Below are positions 33,642 through 42,837 of a stretch of 64,000 bases of DNA, piece after piece; within the stretch, counting starts at the first letter, position 1, and each line of letters opens with the position of its first letter. The stretch comes from Lujinxingia vulgaris (GTDB lineage: Bacteria; Myxococcota_A; Bradymonadia; Bradymonadales; Bradymonadaceae), in the NCBI RefSeq assembly GCF_007997005.1, contig NZ_VOSL01000006.1, positions 61,642 to 125,641 of the forward strand, in the 5' to 3' direction. Both the position numbers and the translations under genes were made by a program. The notes beneath the pieces were generated by a model that was not told the origin of the DNA, made no database searches, and saw only the letters and a program-made list of their open reading frames with translations.

Positions 33642-34967
33642 TCAAGGCGCCGGGGCGTAAGCCTCAAACGCGATGCGTTTCTCGCGCATATGCGCCTCAA
33701 CCTCATCGAGCAGCGCCCGCGATTCTTGATCGTCGGGGAGCACCTCCAGCGCTTCCACCAGCAGCGCGTGGGCGGCTTTCGGATCGGCGTCGCGGCGGCT
33801 CTTAAAGAGGCGGCTCGCTTCGCTGCGCAGGTTGTAGGCAATGGTGCGGTTGAGGTGGGCCAGGGTGGTCTGCGCGCGCTCTTCGGCGATGGAGCCCTCG
33901 GGGAGCTGCAGCAACATCTCGCGCGCCTCCTCATGACGGCCCTGCTCGCTGAGAAGTTCACCCTGGGCGAGCTTCTCGGCGGCCTGACGTTCCACATCGA
34001 CCTGATCGCGAAGCGCGCGCGCCTCGGCGTTTTGCGGCGCCAGCGCCAGCGCCTCGTTGGCCGCGGCGATCGCACCATCCCAGTTGCCAAGCTCCAGCTG
34101 CGTACGACCGGCGGCGATATGCTCGGCCACCTGCTCCTCAAGCGTGGGCGGGGCAGGGGCCTGCGCCTGGGCCTGACCGTCGCCGTCGCCGGAGTTCACA
34201 AGCGCGAACACCGCCGCGCCACCCAGCGCCAGCCCCAGCAGCACGAGCACCGCGAGGCCTGCGTACGTGGTCATCGCGCCGCCACTTGCGCTGGCGGCAT
34301 ACTCGGCCGGATTGACCGTGGCGTTGCCCTCGACAAAGACAAACTCCAGGTTGCCGAACTCCACCCGGTCGCCAGGGGAGAGTGCCTGCTGTGACTGCAC
34401 CGCTTTGCCGTTGAGGCGGGTGCCGTTGGAGCTCCCGCAGTCGACCACCGAATAGAGGTCGCCGTGGCGCGCGATGATCGCGTGCCGCCGGCTGATCGAG
34501 GCGTCCGAGAGAAGGATGAAGTTCTCGTCGGTGCGACCGATGGTGTTCTCGACCTCCGAAAGGCTGAACTCCTCGCCGGCGAACGCATCATTAATGCGCA
34601 CCAGTTTATGGTGCTCGCTGCCCGAGTCGATGAAGAGGGTCGAGAGCACGTTCTGATTCTGCATGCGCGCCGAGCGCTTGAACTCCAGGTAGAGGTAGTA
34701 GTCGCCGATGCGAATCTGGCTGGCGGTGCCCAGATCGCGCTGCTGCACCACCCGCTGCCCGTCGACAATGACGCCGTTGGCGCTGCCGAGGTCTTCGATG
34801 TAGCAGCGCCCCTCCTGCACGAAGATGCGCGCGTGCTCGCGGCTGACGCTCCCCGTGGGCAGCACCACATCGCAGGTGTCCAGACGCCCCACCACATACG
34901 AGCCGTGGTCAAATGAGAAGGTGTCGGCGACCTGCCCGTTCTGGTCTTCGATCGTGATCGTAAACAT
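33642..34967 (-). CDS. Double-FHA, single-TM, TPR-containing protein
   Basis: A 441-residue protein with two phosphothreonine-binding FHA domains. FHA1 has GR at 27-28, SREH at 42-45 and GSANG at 61-65; FHA2 has GR at 144-145, SRRH at 159-162 and GSSNG at 178-182. A single membrane helix spans about 233-257 (TTYAGLAVLVLLGLALGGAAVFAL). A periplasmic part of about 170 residues follows with TPR-like helical repeats ('GRTQLELGNWDGAIAAANEALALAP', 'GRHEEAREMLLQLP'). It could relay Ser/Thr phosphorylation to a membrane or envelope complex. It lies 76 bases downstream of the FHA-CpaF gene, on the same strand, so the two probably act together. The start has a weak ribosome-binding site. Confidence 0.88.
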   Translation of the reverse strand: MFTITIEDQNGQVADTFSFDHGSYVVGRLDTCDVVLPTGSVSREHARIFVQEGRCYIEDLGSANGVIVDGQRVVQQRDLGTASQIRIGDYYLYLEFKRSARMQNQNVLSTLFIDSGSEHHKLVRINDAFAGEEFSLSEVENTIGRTDENFILLSDASISRRHAIIARHGDLYSVVDCGSSNGTRLNGKAVQSQQALSPGDRVEFGNLEFVFVEGNATVNPAEYAASASGGAMTTYAGLAVLVLLGLALGGAAVFALVNSGDGDGQAQAQAPAPPTLEEQVAEHIAAGRTQLELGNWDGAIAAANEALALAPQNAEARALRDQVDVERQAAEKLAQGELLSEQGRHEEAREMLLQLPEGSIAEERAQTTLAHLNRTIAYNLRSEASRLFKSRRDADPKAAHALLVEALEVLPDDQESRALLDEVEAHMREKRIAFEAYAPAP

Positions 34968-35043
34968 GTTGTTCGCCGATGATGATGGCGGCAGAGCAAG
35001 GCGCCGCGACCTTCAGGAGGACTGCGGCGCCACGCTCAGCACG

Positions 35044-37278
35044 CTACTCGCGGAAGATGCCCAGGTCGACGTCGACGCCGGCATGGCGCAGGTCTTCATA
35101 AAACATCGGGATATAACCCGTCGGGTAAAACTCGCCGGTGCCGCCTTCGACGCGGTAGTAGAAGACGTCGCCCAGGCGGAAGGTGTCGAGGTCGACCCCT
35201 TGAACCTCCGAGATCTGCTGGACACGGAAGCCCCCTTCGCTGGTCGCATGCAGCACGACGACCAGGTTGACCGAGCGGGCGACCTGCTCGCGCAACCCGC
35301 GCGGGCTCAGGTCGGCCGCACCCAGCAGGCTCAAGCTCTCCAGCCGTCCCAGGGCGTCGACCGCGCTGGATCCGTGCAGGGTGAGCATGCTGCCTTCGGT
35401 GCCACTGGCCGCGGCGGTGACCCAGTCGTAGGCCTCGGCGCCGCGGCACTCATCGAGCACGATGCGCTGCGGGTGCATCGCGACCGCGCCGCGGAGCAAA
35501 TAGCGCATATCAAAGCCCTGGGCCGGGTTGGCCTCCAGGCGAAGGGCTGTGGGGGCGTCGAGGTTCAGAGAGCTGTGCTCTTCGATGGCGATAAGCCGTG
35601 AGCTCTCGGGCACCAGTCGGCTCAGCGCGCCGAGCAGCGTGGTTTTTCCGGAGCTTGTCGGGCCGGCGATCACGATAGAGCGGCCCGCTTCGACCGCCCG
35701 TCGCAGGAAGTCAGCCATGCCGGCGCTCATCGTGCCCTGTGCTGCGAGCTCATCAAGCGAGGGCTGATAACGCCGGGGCTTGCGGATCGTCAGAACCGGG
35801 CCATCGACGGCCAGCGGCGGCATCACGATATGCACCCGCGTCCCGTCGCTAAAGCGAACCTCATCGGCTGGCGAGACACCGTCCTGCGGTCCGAGAAGCC
35901 GGCGGGCGGCGACGGTCAGAAACTCGGGATGGCTGAAGACCCGGGGCGCGATCACGAGCTTGCCGCCGCGCCGCAGGATGATGCGGTCAAAACGGTTGAC
36001 GTAAATCGCCTGAACGTCCGGGTCATCCAGGTAGGACTCCACCGGGCCGAGCCCCACCGCTTCGGTGAGCAGCGTGTCGATCAGCGCTTCGCGGTCGCCC
36101 GAGGGGCTGACCACCTCGATGGCCTCATCGATGATGTTCTCAAAGCGCGCGCGGTCGCCATCTTCGGGCGGGTAGGAGAGGGGGAGCTCGTCCTCGCCAA
36201 TCTTCTCGAAGACGACACGCGCGACATCCACCTGGGCCAGGTGCGCGTCGGCATCAAACTCATCTTCGAGCGCGATGCGCGTGGCGAGCGGACGGATGCC
36301 CTGAGGTCCGGGCGTCTCCACCACGCCTTCGTCCAGCGGGGCAGGGGGGGCGGGCTCGTCGTCGACAGGCGCATCAAAAACCGGCACCTCATAGGCCGGG
36401 GCCTCATACGCCGGGGCAGCGGGCTCCGGGCTGGCAGGCGCCTGCGGGGCAGCCTGGGGCGCCGGCGTGGGCGTGGCCGCGACATCGAAGGGGTCAACCT
36501 CCTCGAAGCCCGGATCGTAGGCCTGGCCCTCGCCGGTGACGCGTTCATCTTCGGTGAGCGGCTCCACCTCGGGAGCGACTTCCAACACGTCCGCGTCGAT
36601 GGGGTGGGCGTCCATATCGGCGTAGGTCTGGCGCAGATCCTGCCCCATCGCACCACCCATCGCACCACCCGGGGGCGGCGTCGGGGTCGGCGGCGTCATC
36701 GGGGCGCCGGGGATCGATGGCGCACGCGGAGGCGCACTCTGCGGCCCGCTGGCCGGCGGCTGAGGTGCAGCAGGCTGCTGCGGGGCAGCAGGTTGCTGGG
36801 GGGCCTGGTAGGGCTGCTGAGGTCCGCTCTGGGGCTGGCCGCCGAAACCACCGGCCTGCGGGCCGTCCATCACCGTGGGGAAGTGCCGATCCATCGGCCG
36901 GTTGCCACCCGGGGCCTGCGGCGGTTGCGGCGGAAGCCCTCGACCGGGGGCCTGCGGCGGCATCGGCGGTCCGGGGTTCGCGGCCGCGTTGGGCTGCTCA
37001 ACCTGCAGGATGAAGTCGCCGATGTAGATCTTGTCGGCCTCGCCAACCGCCTGCTCCGCGGTGACCTTACGCCCGTTGACGTAGGTGCCGTTGGTGCTCT
37101 TCAAGTCGACGATAAAGAAGGCGTTGTCCCGCAACACAATGCGGGTGTGTTGCTTGGAGACGTTGCCTTTCGGAAGGACGATATCATTGCCCTTCATTCG
37201 CCCGATGGTGATCTCGGACTTGTCGAAGTCGAGCCGTGACTGCTGCCCACCTTTCTCGCTGATAAGTACGCTGAACAT
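35044..37278 (-). CDS. FHA domain fused to CpaF/TadA-type secretion ATPase
   Basis: A 744-residue fusion. An N-terminal FHA domain (GR at 26-27, SKQH at 41-44, STNG at 61-64) is followed by a Pro/Gln/Gly-rich linker (~100-235), an acidic Pro/Ala-rich segment (~235-330) and then a full type II/IV secretion ATPase. Walker A is AGPTSSGKTTLLGAL, near residue 540; the Asp box is LIAIEEHSSLNL and Walker B-like is RIVLDECRGAEAYD. CpaF/TadA ATPases power Flp/Tad pilus assembly or secretion, but no other tad gene is present here. The longer frame (from 37353) adds 25 residues; the ATG at 37278 begins the FHA sequence and has AAGGAGG upstream. FHA recruitment to a phosphorylated partner is inferred. 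Confidence 0.9.
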   Translation of the reverse strand: MFSVLISEKGGQQSRLDFDKSEITIGRMKGNDIVLPKGNVSKQHTRIVLRDNAFFIVDLKSTNGTYVNGRKVTAEQAVGEADKIYIGDFILQVEQPNAAANPGPPMPPQAPGRGLPPQPPQAPGGNRPMDRHFPTVMDGPQAGGFGGQPQSGPQQPYQAPQQPAAPQQPAAPQPPASGPQSAPPRAPSIPGAPMTPPTPTPPPGGAMGGAMGQDLRQTYADMDAHPIDADVLEVAPEVEPLTEDERVTGEGQAYDPGFEEVDPFDVAATPTPAPQAAPQAPASPEPAAPAYEAPAYEVPVFDAPVDDEPAPPAPLDEGVVETPGPQGIRPLATRIALEDEFDADAHLAQVDVARVVFEKIGEDELPLSYPPEDGDRARFENIIDEAIEVVSPSGDREALIDTLLTEAVGLGPVESYLDDPDVQAIYVNRFDRIILRRGGKLVIAPRVFSHPEFLTVAARRLLGPQDGVSPADEVRFSDGTRVHIVMPPLAVDGPVLTIRKPRRYQPSLDELAAQGTMSAGMADFLRRAVEAGRSIVIAGPTSSGKTTLLGALSRLVPESSRLIAIEEHSSLNLDAPTALRLEANPAQGFDMRYLLRGAVAMHPQRIVLDECRGAEAYDWVTAAASGTEGSMLTLHGSSAVDALGRLESLSLLGAADLSPRGLREQVARSVNLVVVLHATSEGGFRVQQISEVQGVDLDTFRLGDVFYYRVEGGTGEFYPTGYIPMFYEDLRHAGVDVDLGIFRE

Positions 37279-37371
37279 GAGGGGCAGATCCTCCTTGAAA
37301 AGATAAACGGACGTGAGGTGCAGAGGGGTCAACGCTGTCGCGGCGGTGGCCACGCCAGGCCGGCCTTACAA

Positions 37372-37404
37372 GCCTGATTCGCCCGAACAAAAGGGCGATC
37401 AGGC
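37372..37404. repeat. Inverted repeat downstream of the ABC ATPase gene
   Basis: GCCTGATTCGCCC (37372-37384) and GGGCGATCAGGC (37393-37404) pair with one bulged base. It lies about 85 bases beyond the minus-strand stop of the OppF-like gene and upstream of the FHA-ATPase gene. There is no T-run, so it is at best a weak terminator or a processing hairpin. Confidence 0.35.
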
Positions 37405-37487
37405 GCGAAATTTAAGGCCCTTCTCAATCTGCCCGGATGGTCGCACCGGGTCTAAAGGGTGTCAAGAACCCTGCCGGACGACCGGGC

Positions 37488-38750
37488 TCAGGCGTTGCTC
37501 TTCGCGGCGCTGTCCGCTTCGGCGCTCTCCGCAGATGCGTTGTCTGAAGAGACATCGGATCGTTCGGCGCCGGCCTCTTCAACCGTTGAGGTCGCTGCGG
37601 GTTCGGCCGTCTCGGCCGCCTCGGTGCTGGCCACTCCATCGGTGCCATCGGGGGCAGCGTCGCTCGACGCGTCGCGCTTCGCCGGCGCGTCACCTTCATC
37701 GCCGGTGACCGTCACCGGCGCCTCGGGCTGGCGAGGAAGTCGCGCCCAGATGTCGGGATCGTTGGGCGCAAACTCCGGATCGTAGAGGTGGCAGCGCACC
37801 TTATGGCCCGGCGTCGGCTCGACGGTGCGCGGCTCCACGGTCTTGCAGGGGGCAAAACACGCCGGGCAGCGCGTATGAAAGCGGCAGCCCGAGGGCGGGT
37901 TCATCGGACTGGGCACATCGCCCTTGAGGATGATGCGCTGCGCGCGCCGTCGCGGGTTGGGCTGCGGGATCGCTGAGAGCAGCGCCTGGGTGTAGGGGTG
38001 CAAGGGGTTGTCGTAGAGCTCGTCGCATTCGGCGAACTCCGCGATCTGCCCGAGATACATCACGGCGATGCGGTCCGAGATATGCTGCACCACCGAGAGG
38101 TCGTGGGCGATGAAGAGGTAGCTCAGGTTAAACTCCTGCTGAAGATCCATCAGCAGGTTGATGACCTGGGCCTGCACCGACACATCGAGCGCGCTGACGG
38201 CCTCATCGCAGACGATGAAGTCCGGGTTGAGCGCGAGCGCCCGGGCGATGCCCACGCGCTGACGCTGACCTCCGCTGAACTCGTGCGGATAACGCGTGAT
38301 GTAAGAAGGTTGAAGCCCTACGCGCTCCAGAAGCCCCTCAACCATCTCGCGCACCTCGGGCCCCTGGGCCACCTTATGAAAGGTGATCGCCTCGCCAATG
38401 ATGCTCTCGATCGTCATGCGCGGGTTGAGGCTGGAGAAGGGGTCCTGGAAGATGATCTGCAGGTTGCGCCGCAGGCTGCGCATCTCCGCCGGCCCCATCT
38501 TCAGAATATCCTGCCCCTTGTAGAGCACCTCACCATCGGTCGGTTCGAGCAGGCGCAAGAGCGAGCGCCCCGCGGTGGTCTTGCCACAACCCGACTCCCC
38601 GACAAGCCCGACGGTCTCGTTGGCGTTGACCTCAAAGGAGATGCCGTCGACGGCTTTCACCGAGCCGACCTGACGGTTGAAGAGGCCCTTCTTGATGGGG
38701 AAGTGCTTCTTCAGGTTGCGGACTTCAAGCAGAGTAGGGGCGACGCTCAT
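37488..38750 (-). CDS. Peptide ABC importer ATP-binding subunit, OppF/DppF-like
   Basis: A 420-residue ABC ATPase. Walker A is [20 protein letters not shown], the Q-loop region is '[18 protein letters not shown]', the signature is [16 protein letters not shown], Walker B is [16 protein letters not shown] and the switch His is in '[11 protein letters not shown]'. The oligopeptide/dipeptide C-terminal domain contains the four-Cys-type motif '[20 protein letters not shown]'. The last ~80 residues form an acidic Ala/Ser/Glu/Thr-rich tail not found in typical OppF. It is the last gene of the five-gene importer operon, 27 bases after the OppD-like gene. Confidence 0.94.
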   Translation of the reverse strand: MSVAPTLLEVRNLKKHFPIKKGLFNRQVGSVKAVDGISFEVNANETVGLVGESGCGKTTAGRSLLRLLEPTDGEVLYKGQDILKMGPAEMRSLRRNLQIIFQDPFSSLNPRMTIESIIGEAITFHKVAQGPEVREMVEGLLERVGLQPSYITRYPHEFSGGQRQRVGIARALALNPDFIVCDEAVSALDVSVQAQVINLLMDLQQEFNLSYLFIAHDLSVVQHISDRIAVMYLGQIAEFAECDELYDNPLHPYTQALLSAIPQPNPRRRAQRIILKGDVPSPMNPPSGCRFHTRCPACFAPCKTVEPRTVEPTPGHKVRCHLYDPEFAPNDPDIWARLPRQPEAPVTVTGDEGDAPAKRDASSDAAPDGTDGVASTEAAETAEPAATSTVEEAGAERSDVSSDNASAESAEADSAAKSNA

Positions 38751-38777
38751 AGCGAGTACCTTGGGGCCTTAAGCAGG

Positions 38778-39881
<1,104 letters not shown>

Positions 39882-39892
39882 AAGGTCCGCTC

Positions 39893-41143
39893 TTACTTAC
39901 GAAGTTTAGGATCGGTGGCGTCGCGCAGCCCCTCACCAATGAGGTTGAGCAGGCTGATGGTGACGAAGATGGCAAAGCCCGAGCTGAGAATCAGCGTCAT
40001 CTGCTGGGTGTTCCGCCCGCTGGTCAGAATCTGTCCCCAGCTCGGCGCGTTGGCCGGGCCCACTCCCAGAAAGCTCAGCGTGGCCTCAATCAGGATCGCC
40101 CCGGCCACCCCGAAGGTCGCCGAGACAAAGACCGGCTGCACCGCGTTGGGAAGCACGTGGCGGAAGATGATGCGTGCGCGGGTAAAGCCCAGCGCGATGG
40201 CCGCCTGCACAAAGTCCTGATTACGCAGCCTTAAAAACTCCCCGCGCACCAGTCGGGCGATGCCCGTCCAGCCCGTCAGGCCGATGATGAGCATGATGTG
40301 GAAGATCGAGGGCTCCTCGATAAACCCGGCAAGCGTCAGGATCAGAAAGAGCACCGGGAAGCACATCATAATTTCGATCATGCGCAGGATGATATTGTCG
40401 ACGCGGCCGCCGAAGAAGCCCGCCAGGCTCCCCAGCACAAGACCAATCGCGGTGTAAATGCTCACCGCCACAACGCCGATCGTCAGCGAGATGCGCGTGC
40501 CGTAGATCAGGCGCGTGAACACGTCACGACCCTGGCGGTCGGTGCCCAGAAAGTGCTCCAGGCTCGGGCCCTGGCTCACCGCCATCAGGTCCACGTCGCG
40601 GTAGGAGTACTCGATCAGCGGGAAGATCAGGCGAGCGCCCTCGAGCTCTTTGAGCGAGGCGTAGTCGACGTAGGGCTGGCTGAACGCCATCAGGTAGATC
40701 ACCGAGAAGAGTACGATGCCCACCAATGAGGCGATGCCAATAAAGCGCAGCCGAGCTTTGCTGCGCGCGGTGTCGGTGAGGTCTTTTTTAAAGCGCATCA
40801 TCAACGTCCAGCCCACAAGGCTTACCGGGACGTAGAAGAGCAGGAAGTTAAAAAAGATGTCGACGCCGCTGTCGAAGAAGTTCTGGTCGAAGAGCGCCGC
40901 AAACCACGGAAAGCTCGTCGTACCCTGAAGCTGCGTATACGGCCCCACACCCTCGGGGATGTGCATGTAGAAGGGCACGTTCATCGCCAGCACCGGCGCG
41001 ACCATCGCGATCACGAAGAGCGCAAGCACGCCGTAGACGCTGTAGTAGCTGAGTCGGTACTTCTTGAACTGACCCCAGACAATCTGCCCGTAGGTCTTGT
41101 ACTCGGGCCGCGGGGGGCTGGAGGAGGTTTGGGAGTCGGTCAT
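39893..41143 (-). CDS. Peptide ABC importer permease, OppC/DppC-like, extended N-terminal half
   Basis: A 416-residue permease. The C-terminal ~230 residues are a standard OppC core: '[24 protein letters not shown]', and the EAA-type coupling loop '[23 protein letters not shown]'. The N-terminal half is about 110-130 residues longer than in usual OppC: after the first helix ([21 protein letters not shown]) there are two additional hydrophobic segments around residues 90-160 separated by a basic loop ([20 protein letters not shown]). It lies in the operon between the OppB-like permease and the ATPases, with an 87-base gap to oppB that contains a hairpin. Confidence 0.9.
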   Translation of the reverse strand: MTDSQTSSSPPRPEYKTYGQIVWGQFKKYRLSYYSVYGVLALFVIAMVAPVLAMNVPFYMHIPEGVGPYTQLQGTTSFPWFAALFDQNFFDSGVDIFFNFLLFYVPVSLVGWTLMMRFKKDLTDTARSKARLRFIGIASLVGIVLFSVIYLMAFSQPYVDYASLKELEGARLIFPLIEYSYRDVDLMAVSQGPSLEHFLGTDRQGRDVFTRLIYGTRISLTIGVVAVSIYTAIGLVLGSLAGFFGGRVDNIILRMIEIMMCFPVLFLILTLAGFIEEPSIFHIMLIIGLTGWTGIARLVRGEFLRLRNQDFVQAAIALGFTRARIIFRHVLPNAVQPVFVSATFGVAGAILIEATLSFLGVGPANAPSWGQILTSGRNTQQMTLILSSGFAIFVTISLLNLIGEGLRDATDPKLRK

Positions 41144-41169
41144 CGTCGCCTGTCCAACGTAAGGTGCGA

Positions 41170-41193
41170 GCCGGGCGCTTTAAGCGCCCCGGC
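41170..41193 (-). other. Intercistronic hairpin between the two permease genes
   Basis: GCCGGGCGC (41170-41178) and GCGCCCCGGC (41184-41193) form a stem with one bulge and a 5-base loop, in the 87-base gap between the OppB-like stop and the OppC-like start. There is no T-run on the minus-strand side after it, so mRNA stabilisation or processing is likelier than termination. Confidence 0.4.
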
Positions 41194-41230
41194 AAAAAGG
41201 GTCGAATCCTGCGGGCTCAGAGAGCGCCCA

Positions 41231-42724
41231 TCAATCAAAGGTGATGCGCGGGTCGACCAGCGCGTAGCTGATGTCCGAGAGCAACAACCCGATCAGCGTG
41301 AGCACTGTCGACATCAGCAGACAGGCCATGATCGCGTTGTAGTCGTACATGTAGATGCTCTCATAGAGGTAGAGCCCGATGCCGGGGATGTTGAAGATGA
41401 ACTCGATGACGATCGAGCCACTCACCAGCGTGGGAAGCAGCGTGCCCAGCAGCGTAAGAATGGGAATCATGCCGTTTCGCACCGCGTGCTTGAGCACGAC
41501 CATCGACTCGGCCAGGCCCTTGGCGCGGGCGGTGCGGATGTAGTCGGCGCGGATCACGTCGAGCAGGCCCGTACGCGCGTAGCGACTCAGCGCGGCGAGC
41601 GAGCCGTAGGTCAGACAGATCAGCGGCAACAGGATATGCCAGGCGATCGAGCCCATCTGCTCCAGCACCGCCATGTTCTCTGAATTATTGCTGATGAAGC
41701 CGCCTGCCGGGAACCAGGAGAAGGGGCGACCCACCGCGAAGAACTGAATGAGCAACACCGCCGTAAAGAAGCTCGGGAGGCTGTAGAGCACAAAGAGCGC
41801 GATGGTCACGACCTGGTCGCGTTTGGTGTTCTGGTTGTACGCGCTCCAGATGCCCAGAGGCACGCTGATAAGGTACGCGATGAGGATCGAGAAGAAGCTC
41901 AAGGTCATCGTGTAGGGGAGCTTCTGCATCACCGTGTCAAAGACCGGGCGGCGGTCCACCGTGCTCACCCCGAAGTTGAGCGTGAGGAGGTTCTCCCAGT
42001 ACTTGGCAAAGCGCGTATCGAAGAAAAAGATGCCCACTTTATCGGCCGCGGAGTATTCGAAGCGCTCTATATTTGCGTTGAACCAGGGCAGCCACTTCTC
42101 TTCAAGAATCGTATCCACGTCTTCGGGAGTCACATCCTGAGGGATGGACCAGGAGCGAAGCTGATTGTTCTCTGCGGCGATGGCGCGGTTGCTTTCGCGC
42201 AGCTCGTCGCTCGGATCCGGATTGAAACGGTCGACCTGGGGGCGTTGCGCATTGATCGCCAGGCGCTGCACAGCAAGGCGGCGAATGTCGAGGCGCTCGT
42301 GATTCTGGGCCAGGGCGATGAGGTGCGGCACAGCGTAATTGCCGTAATTCTCGACCTCTTCCTGCGCCGCAATGATGTCGGCCGACATGGGGCGCTCATC
42401 GGCCGGTGTGCACTCGGGAGTGACCGGCGCACCTTCGGCGCAGACCGGACGCTGGAAGTCGGCGACGACGCGCAAGGGCTCTTCGACGTCTTCGATGGTG
42501 AGGCCGTAGCGGGTGTTAAGCAGGATCGGTTTGTCGAGATTGAACTGCTCTTTAAAGATGCGATAGCTCTCGCGGGCGTCCTGCGAGACGGTCTCGGTGC
42601 CGTCGGGGTTGGCCGCAGCCGCCGGATCTCCCGGTGCCAGGTTGAGCACCAGAAAGATGATCAGCGAGATGATCGCAAAGGTCGGGATCATCAGCAGGAC
42701 GCGCTTTAGAATGTAGGTAAACAT
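41231..42724 (-). CDS. Peptide ABC importer permease, OppB/DppB-like, with large periplasmic insertion
   Basis: A 497-residue permease; typical OppB/DppB is 305-340. The first helix (MFTYILKRVLLMIPTFAII, then FLVLNLAPGDPAAAANPDG) is followed by an inserted hydrophilic region of about 200 residues (~35-245). The usual core then resumes at 'YWENLLTLNFGVSTVDRRPVFDTVMQKLPYT'. The EAA loop is in 'YIRTARAKGLAESMVVLKHAVRNGMIPI'. Within the insertion, 'YAVPHLIALAQNHERLDIRRLAVQRLA' looks like a HEAT-type helical pair. It follows the binding-protein gene by 113 bases that contain a hairpin (42794-42827). Confidence 0.9.
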   Translation of the reverse strand: MFTYILKRVLLMIPTFAIISLIIFLVLNLAPGDPAAAANPDGTETVSQDARESYRIFKEQFNLDKPILLNTRYGLTIEDVEEPLRVVADFQRPVCAEGAPVTPECTPADERPMSADIIAAQEEVENYGNYAVPHLIALAQNHERLDIRRLAVQRLAINAQRPQVDRFNPDPSDELRESNRAIAAENNQLRSWSIPQDVTPEDVDTILEEKWLPWFNANIERFEYSAADKVGIFFFDTRFAKYWENLLTLNFGVSTVDRRPVFDTVMQKLPYTMTLSFFSILIAYLISVPLGIWSAYNQNTKRDQVVTIALFVLYSLPSFFTAVLLIQFFAVGRPFSWFPAGGFISNNSENMAVLEQMGSIAWHILLPLICLTYGSLAALSRYARTGLLDVIRADYIRTARAKGLAESMVVLKHAVRNGMIPILTLLGTLLPTLVSGSIVIEFIFNIPGIGLYLYESIYMYDYNAIMACLLMSTVLTLIGLLLSDISYALVDPRITFD

Positions 42725-42793
42725 GTTGCCTCGCCCTCAGGGGGCCGGTTGCGCGCGAGTGTCAGGCGCGCGAAGGATGCCTTAATCGCACAA

Positions 42794-42827
42794 CGCCGAG
42801 GCTAGCCTCACCGGGCTTGCCTCGGCG
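42794..42827 (-). other. Hairpin between binding-protein and permease genes
   Basis: A perfect 9-bp stem, CGCCGAGGC (42794-42802) / GCCTCGGCG (42819-42827), with a 16-base loop, lies just after the binding-protein stop codon. Such hairpins often protect the upstream binding-protein mRNA and lower permease expression in ABC importer operons. No T-run follows. Confidence 0.5.
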
Positions 42828-42837
42828 CCGACGTCGC

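Noticed and set aside
35044..37278. The FHA-CpaF gene as evidence for a Tad pilus locus here
   Set aside because: No TadB/C, secretin, prepilin or prepilin peptidase gene is present on either side.
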